A stretch of 64,000 bases of DNA from Opitutia bacterium (GCA_016217545.1 JACRHT010000012.1:1163360-1227359); one strand, 5' to 3'; positions 35,549 to 45,337 are shown, numbered from the stretch's first letter. Numbers and translations are program-made. The notes: generated by a model not told the origin, from the sequence alone.

Positions 35549-37161
35549 GGCGTGGGGGCCGGCGATTGGGTGATCTCGCGGCCCACGTGTTGCCGGAGCT
35601 GGGCGAGGAGGGCGGGTTGCTCCGGGTGGAGGAGGTTGAGATCGCTGCCGAGACGGCGGTAGACGAACGAGAGGATCTCGTGCGAGGGGCGGCGCATCGC
35701 GAGGAATTGCCGGAGGTGGGCGGGAAGGGTGTCGAGCTGGCCTTGATCGGCTTCGAGGCGGACGAGGATGCCGAGCGCGGATTGGTTGAGTGGATCCAAC
35801 TTGACCGCGCGGGTGAGGGCGAGGCGCGCGGCTTCGGGGCGGCCGAGCGCGAGCAGACGGTTGGCGACGGCGGAGAGGTTTTCGGCGCGGAGATTGGGTT
35901 GGGCGAGGAGGTGCTCGAGTTGGAGCTGGGCGTCGTCTTCGCGGTTCAGGCCGAAGAGCGCTACGGTGCGAAGGCCGTCGAAGGCCGGTCCGTAGCGAAG
36001 GCCGGCGGAAGGGTTATTTTGGAGATAGCGGTCAAGCTCGACCACGCCCTCGGCGTGGCGGCCGGCGGAGATGCAGGCTTCCGCGTAGAGGAGGGCGGGG
36101 GCGTCGGGATTCCATTTTTGTCGCGCGAAGGTTTGCTGGATGCGGCGGGCGAGGGCGGGATTGGCGGTGTTGGCGGCAAAGTCTCCGAGGGCGAGCAGCG
36201 CATTGGTGTCGGAGGCGAAGAGCTCCATGAATCGCTCGGTTTCGCGGGCAAGTTCGTCGGTGCGATGTTCGGCGTGGAGCTGGCGCAGGAGCTGGAGACG
36301 TGGCGCGGGCGACAATGGGTCGTTGGCGAGGCTGAGCGTGGCGGTGCGGGCGAGTTCGGACGCGCGTCCTTTTTGGGAGTGAATTTGCGCCACTAGTTCC
36401 AGTGCGGGTCCGCGGCCCGGGCTATCGTTCAGCAAGGGGGCGAGGCGAGTGAGGGCAAGGTCGGCGAAGCCGCGTTCGAAGTCAGCGCGAGCGAGCAGCA
36501 ACGTGCCCTCGGCGGACTGATCCAAGTGATGGCTTCGGAGAATGTTCTCGGTGGCGTCGAAATTGCCGCGGTGGAAGGCGACCGCGGCGGCGTGGATCGC
36601 ACCCTGTTCGCGCACGGCCGGAGATGCGTGGGTCACCAGCTTCTCCGCGGCGGTCTGGAGTTCGGAATCGAATTGAAACTCGAGCAGAAAACTCAACGCC
36701 GTGCGCAGGTAGCTGGCATCGGAGGCGAAGCGCGGCAGATCCCGCAGGAGGAGGTCGCGCGCGAGGTCAGGACGTTTGGCGCCAACATAGAGGCGGGCAA
36801 GCGCGAGGCGTCCGCTAAGATTGGCCGGCGATTTTGCCAGGCCAGACCGATACAAGCGCAGGGCGGCGATGGGGTCGCCCTTTTTCAACGCGTCGGCGGC
36901 TTCGCGGACGTAGTGGTTGCCCATGGCGACCGAAACGTTGTGCCAGCGCGTTGGCAGGAGCGTGTCGACCCAAGCCACCTCCTCGATGCCGCGCAGGAAT
37001 TTGAAATATCCCGTGGCGACACCTGTCGCGCTGAGCCACGTCGCGACAACGAGGACCATCACAGCTGCGGCGATTCTGCCCCAACGCGGCTCTACCGGAT
37101 CCGAGCCGTCGGAGTTTTCGTTGTCGGAGCCACTGAGGAAATACGCCCAGAATCCGCGCAC
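35545..37161 (-). CDS. TPR-repeat membrane protein (exopolysaccharide region)
   Basis: 538 residues. One transmembrane helix near the N-terminus (about 31-50) is followed by a long array of TPR-like helix pairs up to the C-terminus (for example AADALKKGDPIAALRLYRSGLAKSP, LGRPEAARLALTRAVKLDPLNQSALGILV). TPR arrays act as protein-binding scaffolds. It is divergent from the barrel/Wza/Wzc block, which suggests a role in polysaccharide secretion or its assembly (inference). Confidence 0.7.
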   Translation of the reverse strand: MRGFWAYFLSGSDNENSDGSDPVEPRWGRIAAAVMVLVVATWLSATGVATGYFKFLRGIEEVAWVDTLLPTRWHNVSVAMGNHYVREAADALKKGDPIAALRLYRSGLAKSPANLSGRLALARLYVGAKRPDLARDLLLRDLPRFASDASYLRTALSFLLEFQFDSELQTAAEKLVTHASPAVREQGAIHAAAVAFHRGNFDATENILRSHHLDQSAEGTLLLARADFERGFADLALTRLAPLLNDSPGRGPALELVAQIHSQKGRASELARTATLSLANDPLSPAPRLQLLRQLHAEHRTDELARETERFMELFASDTNALLALGDFAANTANPALARRIQQTFARQKWNPDAPALLYAEACISAGRHAEGVVELDRYLQNNPSAGLRYGPAFDGLRTVALFGLNREDDAQLQLEHLLAQPNLRAENLSAVANRLLALGRPEAARLALTRAVKLDPLNQSALGILVRLEADQGQLDTLPAHLRQFLAMRRPSHEILSFVYRRLGSDLNLLHPEQPALLAQLRQHVGREITQSPAPTP

Positions 37162-37321
37162 ACGGCATCAATAGAAATCCGTGTGAGACGGCCCAAGCTT
37201 TTTCGCCGGCGAGCCCCGGATAAGGGCATGTGAAAATGTCGGAAATAAACCTTGCTCACGAAATTTCTTTGCATCTTCCTGATGAGACGTAGCTCGCTGA
37301 CCTAGACACACCTTATACCAG

Positions 37322-38446
37322 ATGAAAACCCACGGACGTTTGTTTGCCCTCCTCGCTTTGAGTGCGAGTGCTCTTACCGCCGCTCCCTTTGTTGCGCTCG
37401 GTGACAATGCTGAATTGTTCCTCACCGGATCGGTTGTCGCGAATTTCGACGACAACATTTACCTGCGCAACGGCAGCGCGGGTCGCCCGGAGGTGAACGA
37501 CACGATCCTGACGTTTACGCCGGGCGTAGACTTGGTGTTCGGAAAGAACGCCGCGACGACCGGAAATTTTTACTTCCGCGAGGACATCGTTCGCTACTCG
37601 GACAACGACCAGCAGAACGCCGAGCTTGCCAGCGTCGGATTCAATTCACTCTACAGTAACGGCAAGTCGAAGCTCGATTTTGGCGCTTCCTACTTGGAGT
37701 CTGCTCAGAACGACACGTCCGCCCCTGGCGACATCGTGTCTCGCAAGGCGACTTCGGTTCGTGCGCTGTCGGAATTCGGCGTCTCGGAAAAGACCTCGGT
37801 AGGCGCTGGCGTGCGCTGGGATAAGATCGATTACGATGCGATTCCGGGCTACCGCGACAGCCGTGCGTGGACCGTGCCGCTGGATGCCTACTTTGAATAT
37901 TCGCCGAAACTCCAGTGGAGCACTGGCTATCGTTACCGCGCCACCGACCTCAGCGGCGCGGCGATCGACAGCAAGGATCATTTCTTTAATATCGGTGCGC
38001 GTGGTGAATTTACGCCTAAGCTGACCGGCCAGCTCCGCGTGGGTTATAGCCTTCGCAAACTCGATCGCGGTGGCGATGACTCCGATTTTGGCGTCGATTC
38101 GAGTTTTAACTACGCGTTCTCGCCCAAGACGACCTACACGTTGGGGCTGACTAACGATTTCGGAACGTCCGCACTCGGCGAGTCGACTAAGGTCTTCTCG
38201 GCCAATGTGGGAGCCAACAACCGAATCGATGAGCAATGGAGCTGGAATGCCAATCTCGTCTACCGCGCCACGGATTATCCTGCGCACTCCGACGATTTCT
38301 GGCAAGGTGGCCTTGGCGTTTCCTACGTCTACAACAGCAACGTGAACTTCACGGCCTCCTACACGCATCGCAACAATAGCTCGAACGCGTCGGCCTTCGA
38401 ATTTTCAAACAACGTTTTCAGCATCGGGGCCAGTCTCCGTTACTGA
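37322..38446 (+). CDS. outer-membrane beta-barrel protein of the exopolysaccharide block
   Basis: 374 residues. A signal peptide (about 1-22) is followed by about 14-16 amphipathic strands and a C-terminal aromatic (SIGASLRY). Sequence such as TGSVVANFDDNIYLRNGS and LTFTPGVDLVFGKNA is typical of barrels encoded beside Wza/Wzc genes in polysaccharide export operons. Codons are less GC-rich than in the flanking genes. It is the first gene of the block, with a 160-bp divergent promoter region before it. Confidence 0.72.
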   Translation: MKTHGRLFALLALSASALTAAPFVALGDNAELFLTGSVVANFDDNIYLRNGSAGRPEVNDTILTFTPGVDLVFGKNAATTGNFYFREDIVRYSDNDQQNAELASVGFNSLYSNGKSKLDFGASYLESAQNDTSAPGDIVSRKATSVRALSEFGVSEKTSVGAGVRWDKIDYDAIPGYRDSRAWTVPLDAYFEYSPKLQWSTGYRYRATDLSGAAIDSKDHFFNIGARGEFTPKLTGQLRVGYSLRKLDRGGDDSDFGVDSSFNYAFSPKTTYTLGLTNDFGTSALGESTKVFSANVGANNRIDEQWSWNANLVYRATDYPAHSDDFWQGGLGVSYVYNSNVNFTASYTHRNNSSNASAFEFSNNVFSIGASLRY

Positions 38447-38470
38447 GAAATTGAAACGGGATTTATCTGG

Positions 38471-38510
38471 ACGGAAGAAGGTCGTTTTCGATCTTCTTCC
38501 GTTTTCATTT
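38471..38510 (+). terminator. hairpin-U terminator/attenuator before the wza-like gene
   Basis: ACGGAAGAAG (38471-38480) pairs perfectly with CTTCTTCCGT (38493-38502), followed by TTTCATTTT. It lies only 5 bp before the next start codon. It could limit read-through from the barrel gene into the export genes or sequester their ribosome-binding region. Confidence 0.65.
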
Positions 38511-38515
38511 TCTTC

Positions 38516-39118
38516 ATGAGACGTCTTTTTCTCAGCTTAGGGCTTACATGCCTGATTGGTTGCGCTGTCTCGGTCGCGGACGAACGGCCAGCGGCGAAAT
38601 CTGTCAGCACAGCGGTCGACTACATTCTTCAGCCTCTCGATCTTCTCCGCATCGTTGTTTTTCAGGAACCCGACCTCGAGCGTCAGGTTCGCATCAGTCA
38701 GGAGTATGCAGTCAATCTTCCGCTTGTCGGATCGATCGACCTGAAGGGGAAATCTGTTCGCCAAGCGGAAGAGTTGATTCGTGCGCGCTACGACGCCGAC
38801 TTCCTCAAAAATCCGCAAATCACTATCACGGTTTTGGAGTATACGCCTCGCACCGTGCAGGTGCTTGGTGCGGTTAACCAGCCCGGTGCCATCGCTTTCA
38901 CGCCCGAGCAACAGATGACAATCATGGAGGCAATTGCTCGCGCCGGAGGGCAGGCACGCATCGCCGATATCCGGCGCGTCCGCCTCACGCGCCAAATGGC
39001 CGAGGGCAAAACCGAAATTTATACCATCAATCTCGATGACCTTATGAAGGGAACCTCCACCGAAAAGTGGCCGCTGCTGAAGGGCGATGTCATTTTCGTT
39101 CCGGAGCGTATCCTCTGA
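38516..39118 (+). CDS. Wza-like polysaccharide export lipoprotein
   Basis: 200 residues. A signal peptide with a lipobox-like LIGC (about 13-16) is followed by a poly_export domain (YILQPLDLLRIVVFQEPDLERQVRIS...NLPLVGSIDLKGKSVRQAEELI) and a SLBB beta-grasp domain (VQVLGAVNQPGAIAF...MTIMEAIARAGG). It is shorter than E. coli Wza (about 380), with one SLBB repeat only, so the outer-membrane pore part may come from the barrel protein. It is followed by the tyrosine kinase gene after 5 bp. Confidence 0.85.
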   Translation: MRRLFLSLGLTCLIGCAVSVADERPAAKSVSTAVDYILQPLDLLRIVVFQEPDLERQVRISQEYAVNLPLVGSIDLKGKSVRQAEELIRARYDADFLKNPQITITVLEYTPRTVQVLGAVNQPGAIAFTPEQQMTIMEAIARAGGQARIADIRRVRLTRQMAEGKTEIYTINLDDLMKGTSTEKWPLLKGDVIFVPERIL

Positions 39119-39123
39119 GCACA

Positions 39124-41349
39124 ATGGAACCTGCAAACAAATTTGACAAAGGCTCTGGCTCCGGCGCCTACCCCTACACTTACTACGGCAACAACTACGG
39201 GGCTGGCTATGGTGGCTACAATTCCGCTGGTGGAGAAACCACGGTCCAACGCGGCTTTCAGGACTACATGCTCATTCTGCGCGAGCGCGTATGGTATATC
39301 GTGGTGGTCTTCCTTTTGGTGTTCAGCTCGGTAGCGGTTTACACGTTCACCCGCACTCGCACCTATCTTTCGACCGCTAGCGTCCAGGTCCTTCGCAACG
39401 ACCCCATCGTCATGCAGGTGCAGAGTGTAGTGAATAACGAGATTCGCTCTGCAGAAGACCTGAACACCCAGGTGAAGGTTCTTGAAAGCTTGGCCATCGT
39501 CCAAGCGGTTTCGGACCGTCTCGCGGGTGAAGATCTGCGTCAGTTTCTCGCGCCTTTTCAAAAGTCAGGCGGCGACGAGCCGATCTCTGCTGCCGCCATT
39601 CTTTTCCGCGATCGCAAAGTCGTTCCCATTCGTCTCAGCCTGATCGTTCAGGTCCAATACGAGCACCCGGACCGTTTCATCGCCGCCAAAGTCGCGAACC
39701 TGTTCCTCGACGAGTTCATCGCGCATAACTCGCGCCTCCGCATCGAAGAGTCCATGAAGGCGGTGGACGAGCTGAAGATCCGTGCTGATCAGCAGCGCAA
39801 GAAGGTCGAAGAACTCGCTCTCTCCCTGCAGGGCTATCGCGAAAAAAACAACCTGGTCTCCCTCGACCAACGCAAGGACATCGTCACGGAGAAACTCAAG
39901 GCGCTCAACGCCTACGTTACTCAGACCGACGCCCGGCGCAAAGACGCGGAAGTGCGCTGGAAACAGGTCCAGGAGCGGCGTCAGCCGCTCTCCGGATTGC
40001 TCGATCTCCCCTTCATCTCCAGTCAGCCGCTCATCGCCCAACTCGTCCAGCAAGTCGCGGCCCAGAAGATCGTGATGGCCCAGCTGCGCGAACGCTATCG
40101 TGACAAGCACCCGAAGATGATCGAGGCGATGAACTCCCTTAATCAGATCGAAACGGAGCTGAATCGCGCGCTCACCACCGCCGTCGCCATGACGGAAGCC
40201 GATTATCAGACGGCGGTCCGTAGCGACGAGCAGGCCCGGGCTTCGCTCACCAAGCAGGAATCCGAATCCCTCGACCTCGACCGCGCCGCCGTCGAATACT
40301 CCAACCTCGAACGCGATTTGCGCATCAGCGAACAGCTTCTCGCCACCACGCTCGCGCGCATGAAGGAGACCTCGATGAGCAGCACGATCGAGACTCAGAA
40401 CGCCCGCATCGTCGATCGCGCCGCTCCGGCCCTTAGATACTACAAGCCCAACATCCCGCTCAATCTCGCGCTTGGCTTCCTTGGCGGCCTCGCTCTCGGC
40501 ACTGCGTTTGCCTTCTTCGTCGCCTACATCGACGACCGCGTGAAGTCCTCCTTCGACATCGAAGGCGTGATCGGCCTCCCGCTCATCGGCATCATTCCCG
40601 AGATCAAGCGCATGGAGCAGCCCGACAAGGCCCAGATTGTCATCAACAATCAGGACAAGCAGGTCGCCGAAGCCTTCCTCGCCCTCCACTCCAGCCTGCG
40701 CCTCAAGGACGAGAGCAAGAATGCGCAGTGCATCCTCACGACCTCCACGATCCCCGGCGAAGGCAAATCCTTCGTTTCGACCAATCTCGCCCTCACCTTC
40801 GCGGCCCACGGCGAGCGGGTTTGCATCGTCGACTGCGACCTCCGGAAGCCGAACGTTCACAAGTCATTCCGCATCGAGAATCTCAAGGGTGTCATCGACG
40901 TCTGCGCCGGCACGGCCACGATCGACGACGTCGCGGTGAAGAACCTGCACCCGAACCTCGACATCATCCCCGCCGGCGGTCGTGCGAAAAACCCGACGCA
41001 GATACTCAACAGCAAGGGCTTCGAGGTCATGATCGCCGAGCTGCGCAAGCGCTATGATCGTGTCTTCTTCGACACCCCGCCGCTCGCCGCAGTCAGCGAT
41101 TCGCTGATCATTCTCCCCTTGGTCGACGGCTCCGTGTTCACGATCTACTTCAATCGCGTGCGCCGCAAGGCCGCGCAGTTCGCGGCCCGTCGTCTGCTCG
41201 AAGTGAACGTCCCGTGTTTCGGCGCCGTGCTCAACGGCCTGAATCTCACGGTCTCGGGCTACTACTACGCGCAATACTACGATAAGTCCTACAAGGACTA
41301 CTACACCACGATGGCGAAGCGCGAAAAGGGCGAAGCCGCCCCGCGTTAA
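39124..41349 (+). CDS. Wzz/BY-kinase polysaccharide co-polymerase (Wzc-like)
   Basis: 741 residues. The N-terminal Wzz domain has two membrane helices (about 61-80 and 450-475) flanking a long coiled-coil periplasmic region. The cytoplasmic BY-kinase has Walker A STIPGEGKSFVSTN, Walker A' VCIVDCDLRKP and Walker B DRVFFDTPP. A C-terminal Tyr cluster (SGYYYAQYYDKSYKDYYTT) is the expected autophosphorylation tail. The N-terminus is also Tyr/Gly-rich (AYPYTYYGNNYGAGYGGYNS), which is unusual. It regulates polymer length and export with the Wza-like protein. Confidence 0.88.
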   Translation: MEPANKFDKGSGSGAYPYTYYGNNYGAGYGGYNSAGGETTVQRGFQDYMLILRERVWYIVVVFLLVFSSVAVYTFTRTRTYLSTASVQVLRNDPIVMQVQSVVNNEIRSAEDLNTQVKVLESLAIVQAVSDRLAGEDLRQFLAPFQKSGGDEPISAAAILFRDRKVVPIRLSLIVQVQYEHPDRFIAAKVANLFLDEFIAHNSRLRIEESMKAVDELKIRADQQRKKVEELALSLQGYREKNNLVSLDQRKDIVTEKLKALNAYVTQTDARRKDAEVRWKQVQERRQPLSGLLDLPFISSQPLIAQLVQQVAAQKIVMAQLRERYRDKHPKMIEAMNSLNQIETELNRALTTAVAMTEADYQTAVRSDEQARASLTKQESESLDLDRAAVEYSNLERDLRISEQLLATTLARMKETSMSSTIETQNARIVDRAAPALRYYKPNIPLNLALGFLGGLALGTAFAFFVAYIDDRVKSSFDIEGVIGLPLIGIIPEIKRMEQPDKAQIVINNQDKQVAEAFLALHSSLRLKDESKNAQCILTTSTIPGEGKSFVSTNLALTFAAHGERVCIVDCDLRKPNVHKSFRIENLKGVIDVCAGTATIDDVAVKNLHPNLDIIPAGGRAKNPTQILNSKGFEVMIAELRKRYDRVFFDTPPLAAVSDSLIILPLVDGSVFTIYFNRVRRKAAQFAARRLLEVNVPCFGAVLNGLNLTVSGYYYAQYYDKSYKDYYTTMAKREKGEAAPR

Positions 41350-42341
41350 TGCGCCGCGCGCCGCTTCCCCGCGGCGCGCCGCAGCCGATCGTTGATCGCT
41401 TCTCCCAAAGCACCGGCCCGCGCCGGTGCTTTTTCGCAGATGATCCCGGCGAAGCCACCCGCGTCGGCCGCGCGCAGCACCGCATAGAGCGTCCGCGCCG
41501 CGTCGTCCGCTGCGCCCCGGCGCGTGAGGGCGAACACATTTCCGCCCGCCGCTACGCTTGCCGGGCGGCGCCAGTAGATCACGGCCGTTCGCGCATCCTT
41601 CGCTAGCGGCGCACTCGCCACCAAGGTGAGCGGCGTGTGCGGGCTGTAGTGCTGGTCGAGCAGCCCGGGCGCGAGCGTCCGCTCGCGCGCCTTCCTTCCC
41701 ACCTGTGCCTTGACGCCCGCGCGGGCGAGCGCCGCGCGCAGCGCAGCGGCCGAAATTGTCCCGGGACGCAGCACGACCAGTCGCGCTGGATCGCTCGCGT
41801 CCACGATCGTCGATTCCACACCCACCGCGCACGCGCCGCCTTCGAGCACGTGCGGGATGCGGCCATCCAAGCCGTCGAGCACGTGCGCCGCCGTCGTCGG
41901 ACTCACGTAGCCGAAAGGATTCGCGCTCGGCGCAGCCAGCGGCACGCGCGAGAGCGTCAGGAGCTTGCGCGCCACCGGATGCGCCGGTGCGCGCACTGCG
42001 ACAGTGTCTTGGCCGGACGTCACGATCGCCGGCACACAAGCACGCTTCGGCAGCACCAAGGTCAGCGGTCCCGGCCAAAAGGCCTCCGCCAGCGCCCGGG
42101 CCGCGACGTTGAATTCCGCCAGGCGTTCCGCCGCGCGCCGGTCCATCACGTGCACGATCAACGGATCGTCCGCCGGCCGGCGCTTGGCGGTGAAAATCCG
42201 CCGGCACGCGCGCGGATCGAGCGCGTTCGCCGCCAATCCGTAAACCGTTTCGGTCGGCATCGCGACGAGCTCACCGCGCCGCAGTGCCGCAGCGAGGCGA
42301 CGGAGCGCAGCGGGAGTAGGCGCGTGCACGCGAGTCTTCAT
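41346..42341 (-). CDS. sua5: L-threonylcarbamoyladenylate synthase (Sua5 type)
   Basis: 331 residues. The enzyme makes threonylcarbamoyl-AMP for the t6A37 modification of ANN-decoding tRNAs. The N-terminal YrdC-like domain contains LVAMPTETVYGLAANA, KRRPADDPLIVHV and PLAAPSANPFGYVSPT. The C-terminal Sua5 domain follows PGLLDQHYSPHTPL. The ATG at 42339-42341 is preferred. It overlaps the stop of the Wzc-like gene by four bases, convergently. Confidence 0.9.
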   Translation of the reverse strand: MKTRVHAPTPAALRRLAAALRRGELVAMPTETVYGLAANALDPRACRRIFTAKRRPADDPLIVHVMDRRAAERLAEFNVAARALAEAFWPGPLTLVLPKRACVPAIVTSGQDTVAVRAPAHPVARKLLTLSRVPLAAPSANPFGYVSPTTAAHVLDGLDGRIPHVLEGGACAVGVESTIVDASDPARLVVLRPGTISAAALRAALARAGVKAQVGRKARERTLAPGLLDQHYSPHTPLTLVASAPLAKDARTAVIYWRRPASVAAGGNVFALTRRGAADDAARTLYAVLRAADAGGFAGIICEKAPARAGALGEAINDRLRRAAGKRRAAH

Positions 42342-42345
42342 CGGG

Positions 42346-42377
42346 AAAAACAAAAAGCCGGAGCGTTTGCTCCGGCT
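42346..42377 (-). terminator. intrinsic terminator of rpsR
   Basis: Read on the minus strand, AGCCGGAGC-AAAC-GCTCCGGCT is followed by TTTTTGTTTTT. The 9-bp perfect stem and U-run lie just after rpsR and before the Sua5 gene. Confidence 0.85.
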
Positions 42378-42404
42378 CAATGCGAAAGGAGGACGAGCTC
42401 CGGC

Positions 42405-42596
42405 TTACTGCATCACCAGCATCTGGCGCGCGCGCTTGATTTTGCGCGTCACCTCACGCTGCTGCTTGGCCGACATGCCGGTATACTTGCGGGGGAGAAT
42501 CTTGCCCGTGTCAGTGATGTAGCGGGACATCAGCTGCGGTTGGGTCATCGGAATCTCTTCCGGCTTGAGGCTCTGTTGCTTCTGTTCGGTGCTCAT
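42405..42596 (-). CDS. rpsR: 30S ribosomal protein bS18
   Basis: 63 residues. The S18 core is [39 protein letters not shown], with the conserved R/K-rich rRNA-binding helix and the LPRKYTG turn. bS18 binds bS6 and 16S rRNA in the small-subunit platform. The ATG at 42594-42596 gives a normal short N-terminus. Here it stands alone rather than in the usual rpsF-ssb-rpsR-rplI operon. Confidence 0.93.
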   Translation of the reverse strand: MSTEQKQQSLKPEEIPMTQPQLMSRYITDTGKILPRKYTGMSAKQQREVTRKIKRARQMLVMQ

Positions 42597-42703
42597 GGAG
42601 ATTGGAAAAGGGGACGAGATGTTGCTTCCGGTCCCCCCGCTGTCAACGGGCATTTTTTAGCTTTGCGGGGCGGCGCTCGCATGCCTTCCCTGCCCGAGGA
42701 TTA

Positions 42704-42779
42704 GTCCCCGTAGCTCAACTGGATAGAGCAGCGGTTTCCTAAACCGCGCATCCCGGTTCAAGTCCGGGCGGGGGCGCCA
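42704..42779 (+). tRNA. tRNA-Arg (CCT anticodon)
   Basis: 76 nt including an encoded CCA. The anticodon stem GCGGT/ACCGC encloses loop TTCCTAA with anticodon CCT (reads AGG). The T-arm carries GGTTCAAGTCC, and the acceptor 5' GTCCCCG pairs with CGGGGGC with one G-U. Confidence 0.93.
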
Positions 42780-42788
42780 ACCCGGGTC

Positions 42789-43397
42789 TCACATCCCACT
42801 GCGGAACGTCTTGTGATCCACCACGCCGCTGGCGCGCACGCCGCGCAAGGCGGCGCCGTAAGCGCCGAGCACACGCAGCGCGTAACGCAGCCGCGCGCGG
42901 ATCGTCGCATCTTCCTTCGCAATTTCGGCCGCGCCGTCGGGCGTGTTCAAGTTGCCCTCCACATGCTGCACGATCACGTGCTCGGGGATCCAGGTGAGCC
43001 GGTTGTTTTTCGTGCCGCTCATCCGCAGCTCCGACACCGGATAACTGCCGCCGCGCCCGGCCGACACCGTCACGATGAGTCCGGGCTTATGACCGATTTC
43101 ATCGGCCGAGCAGTTCATCAGAAAATTCTTCACGCCGGGCGTCGCCATGCCATTCCACTCGGGAGTCACGACGATGAGCGCGTCCGCCGCCTTCAGCTCG
43201 CGCGAAATCGGATCCCACAACTCGTCCGGCGCGCCGCCAGTCGCCTCGTCCCACAGCGGCAGTGGATTCCCGCTGAGGCTGTAGAGAAAAACCTCCGCGC
43301 CCGCGACCTCCTGCGGCAGCACGGCCGCGGCATATTTCGCGACCTTCAACGACTGTGCTTCCACGCGATGGCTGCCGCTCAACACGAAGAATTTCAT
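42789..43397 (-). CDS. NAD(P)H-dependent FMN reductase-like flavoprotein
   Basis: 202 residues with a flavodoxin-like fold: [22 protein letters not shown] (FMN phosphate loop) and [22 protein letters not shown] (isoalloxazine-binding loop), as in the NADPH-dependent FMN/azo/quinone reductases. It is cytoplasmic. It is divergent from aroC with 60 bp between starts. The true electron acceptor is unknown. Confidence 0.82.
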   Translation of the reverse strand: MKFFVLSGSHRVEAQSLKVAKYAAAVLPQEVAGAEVFLYSLSGNPLPLWDEATGGAPDELWDPISRELKAADALIVVTPEWNGMATPGVKNFLMNCSADEIGHKPGLIVTVSAGRGGSYPVSELRMSGTKNNRLTWIPEHVIVQHVEGNLNTPDGAAEIAKEDATIRARLRYALRVLGAYGAALRGVRASGVVDHKTFRSGM

Positions 43398-43457
43398 GCG
43401 GCGGACGATGCCCAGCCGGGGCTTGCTTGCAAGCGGCCTTCGCCCAACCTCTCGGGC

Positions 43458-44549
43458 GTGCCCAACTCGTTCGGCAAACTCTTCACCATCTCGACCTGGG
43501 GCGAAAGCCACGGCCCGTCGGTCGGCGTCGTGATCGATGGCTGCCCGCCGCGCTTGCCGCTCACCGAGGCCGACGTCCAAGCCGATCTCGACCGCCGCCG
43601 TCCGGGCCAGAGCGACATCACCACGCCGCGCAAGGAAGAGGATAAAATCGAGTTTCTCTCCGGTCTGTTCGAGGGCGTCACCACCGGACAGCCGCTCGCG
43701 ATGCTCGTCCGCAACGCCGACGCCCGCTCGTCCGCCTACGACGAGATGAAGACGAAATTCCGTCCCTCGCACGCCGACTTCACTTATCAAACCAAGTTCG
43801 GCCTCCGCGACCATCGCGGCGGCGGCCGCTCTTCCGCGCGAGAGACGATCGGTCGCGTCGCCGCCGGCGCCGTGGCGCGCAAGATCCTCGCTCTCGCCGG
43901 CAAGGTCGAGATTCGCGCCTACGTCACGCACATCCACCACATCGCTGCGCCGTCGCTCGACCATTTTCCGACGCTCGCTGAGATTGAGGCCAACGCCGTC
44001 CGCTGCCCGCACGGTCCCACGGCCGAGAAGATGATCGCGACGATCAAGCAGGCGCGATCCGAGGGTGACTCTGTCGGCGGCATCATCGAGTGCCGCGTGC
44101 GCGGCGTGCCCGCCGGGCTCGGCGAACCCGTCTTCGATCGCCTCGAAGCCGATCTCGCCAAGGCGATGCTTTCGCTTCCCGCCACGAAGGGCTTCGAGAT
44201 CGGCAGCGGCTTCACCGGCACCCTCCTGAAAGGCTCGCAGCACAACGACGCGTTCGTCGCCAAGCGCGGCAAAATCCGCACCGCCACCAACAAGTCCGGC
44301 GGTGTGCAGGGCGGCATCAGCAACGGCGAAGAACTCGTCTTCCGCGTCGCCTTCAAGCCCACCGCGACGATCATGCAATCGCAGCAGACTGTCGACGTCT
44401 ATGGCGCTCCGACCGAGCTGCAGGGCCGCGGTCGCCACGACCCGTGCGTCGTGCCGCGCGCCGTCGTCATCGTCGAAGCCATGACCGCGCTCGTGCTCGT
44501 CGACCACTGGATGCGGCACGCGGCGCAAAACCAGACCTTCAAGTTCTGA
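43458..44549 (+). CDS. aroC: chorismate synthase
   Basis: 363 residues from a GTG. The enzyme needs reduced FMN to convert EPSP to chorismate. Signatures are [67 protein letters not shown] and [12 protein letters not shown]. The neighbouring FMN reductase could supply reduced FMN (inference from proximity only). Confidence 0.95.
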   Translation: MPNSFGKLFTISTWGESHGPSVGVVIDGCPPRLPLTEADVQADLDRRRPGQSDITTPRKEEDKIEFLSGLFEGVTTGQPLAMLVRNADARSSAYDEMKTKFRPSHADFTYQTKFGLRDHRGGGRSSARETIGRVAAGAVARKILALAGKVEIRAYVTHIHHIAAPSLDHFPTLAEIEANAVRCPHGPTAEKMIATIKQARSEGDSVGGIIECRVRGVPAGLGEPVFDRLEADLAKAMLSLPATKGFEIGSGFTGTLLKGSQHNDAFVAKRGKIRTATNKSGGVQGGISNGEELVFRVAFKPTATIMQSQQTVDVYGAPTELQGRGRHDPCVVPRAVVIVEAMTALVLVDHWMRHAAQNQTFKF

Positions 44550-44587
44550 CTTGTCGGGCCCGTGCGCCCGCATTCGTTCCGACCGCG

Positions 44588-45337
44588 ATGAGTTCCTCCG
44601 CCGCCATCTACTTCATCCTCGGCACGCCCGGCTCGGGCCGCCGGAGCATCATTCTCGATCTCGTCGAAAACGGCCTCGCGCCCGACGAACCCGCGCTCGT
44701 CCTGCTCGAGCAAAACGAGACCGCCGATCCTGCCGACGCGAAGCTCGCGGCGCGCGCCAACGTCGAGGTGCGCCGCTGGTCGTGGGACGGCAAGGAGCTG
44801 CCCGATCAAACCCTGCCGGAGCGCGGCGCCGTGTTCTTCTTCGCCGAGTCGCGCGGCGACCCGATCACGCAACTCGAGATGCTCAAGCCCTGGCTCGATC
44901 GCCACCACGTGGAGCTCGCGCGCGTTTTCACCGTCGTCGATTGCCAGCTCGCGGAAAAGCAGCCGCCGCTCGTCGCTTGGTTCGACGCCTGCATCTTTTT
45001 TTCCGACGTCGTCTTCCTTACCAAGCGCGAGGGCGTCGCGAACAAGTGGCTGAGCGCGTTCATCCGCCGCTACGAAGATCTGTTCTATCCGGCGCACTTC
45101 ATTCAGGTGAAAAAGGGCGGCCTGCCCAATCCCGCCATCGTGCTCGACCCGACGCCGCGACGCGTCGCGCAATACTTCGAGGAAATCGAAGATCTCTCCG
45201 GCATCGAAATCGAAACGGACGATGACGAGGAGGATGCCGAGGTGGACGAGGACGCGCCGAAGCCCGAGCCGTATTTCGAGCGCAACCGCAGCGGCCGCCG
45301 CGTCAAGGAGCTGCCCGACATCCGCAACTACCTCTGA
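44588..45337 (+). CDS. P-loop protein related to CobW/G3E GTPases
   Basis: 249 residues. The N-terminal FILGTPGSGRRSIILDLVENGL is a P-loop in which the usual Lys is Arg. Later FFSDVVFLTKREGVANKW mirrors the (A)DVVVLNKxD guanine-specificity stretch of CobW-type GTPases. An acidic insert (ETDDDEEDAEVDEDAP) precedes a basic C-terminus (RNRSGRRVKELPDIRNYL). Nucleotide hydrolysis may be impaired. It follows aroC by 38 bp and may be cotranscribed. Confidence 0.55.
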   Translation: MSSSAAIYFILGTPGSGRRSIILDLVENGLAPDEPALVLLEQNETADPADAKLAARANVEVRRWSWDGKELPDQTLPERGAVFFFAESRGDPITQLEMLKPWLDRHHVELARVFTVVDCQLAEKQPPLVAWFDACIFFSDVVFLTKREGVANKWLSAFIRRYEDLFYPAHFIQVKKGGLPNPAIVLDPTPRRVAQYFEEIEDLSGIEIETDDDEEDAEVDEDAPKPEPYFERNRSGRRVKELPDIRNYL

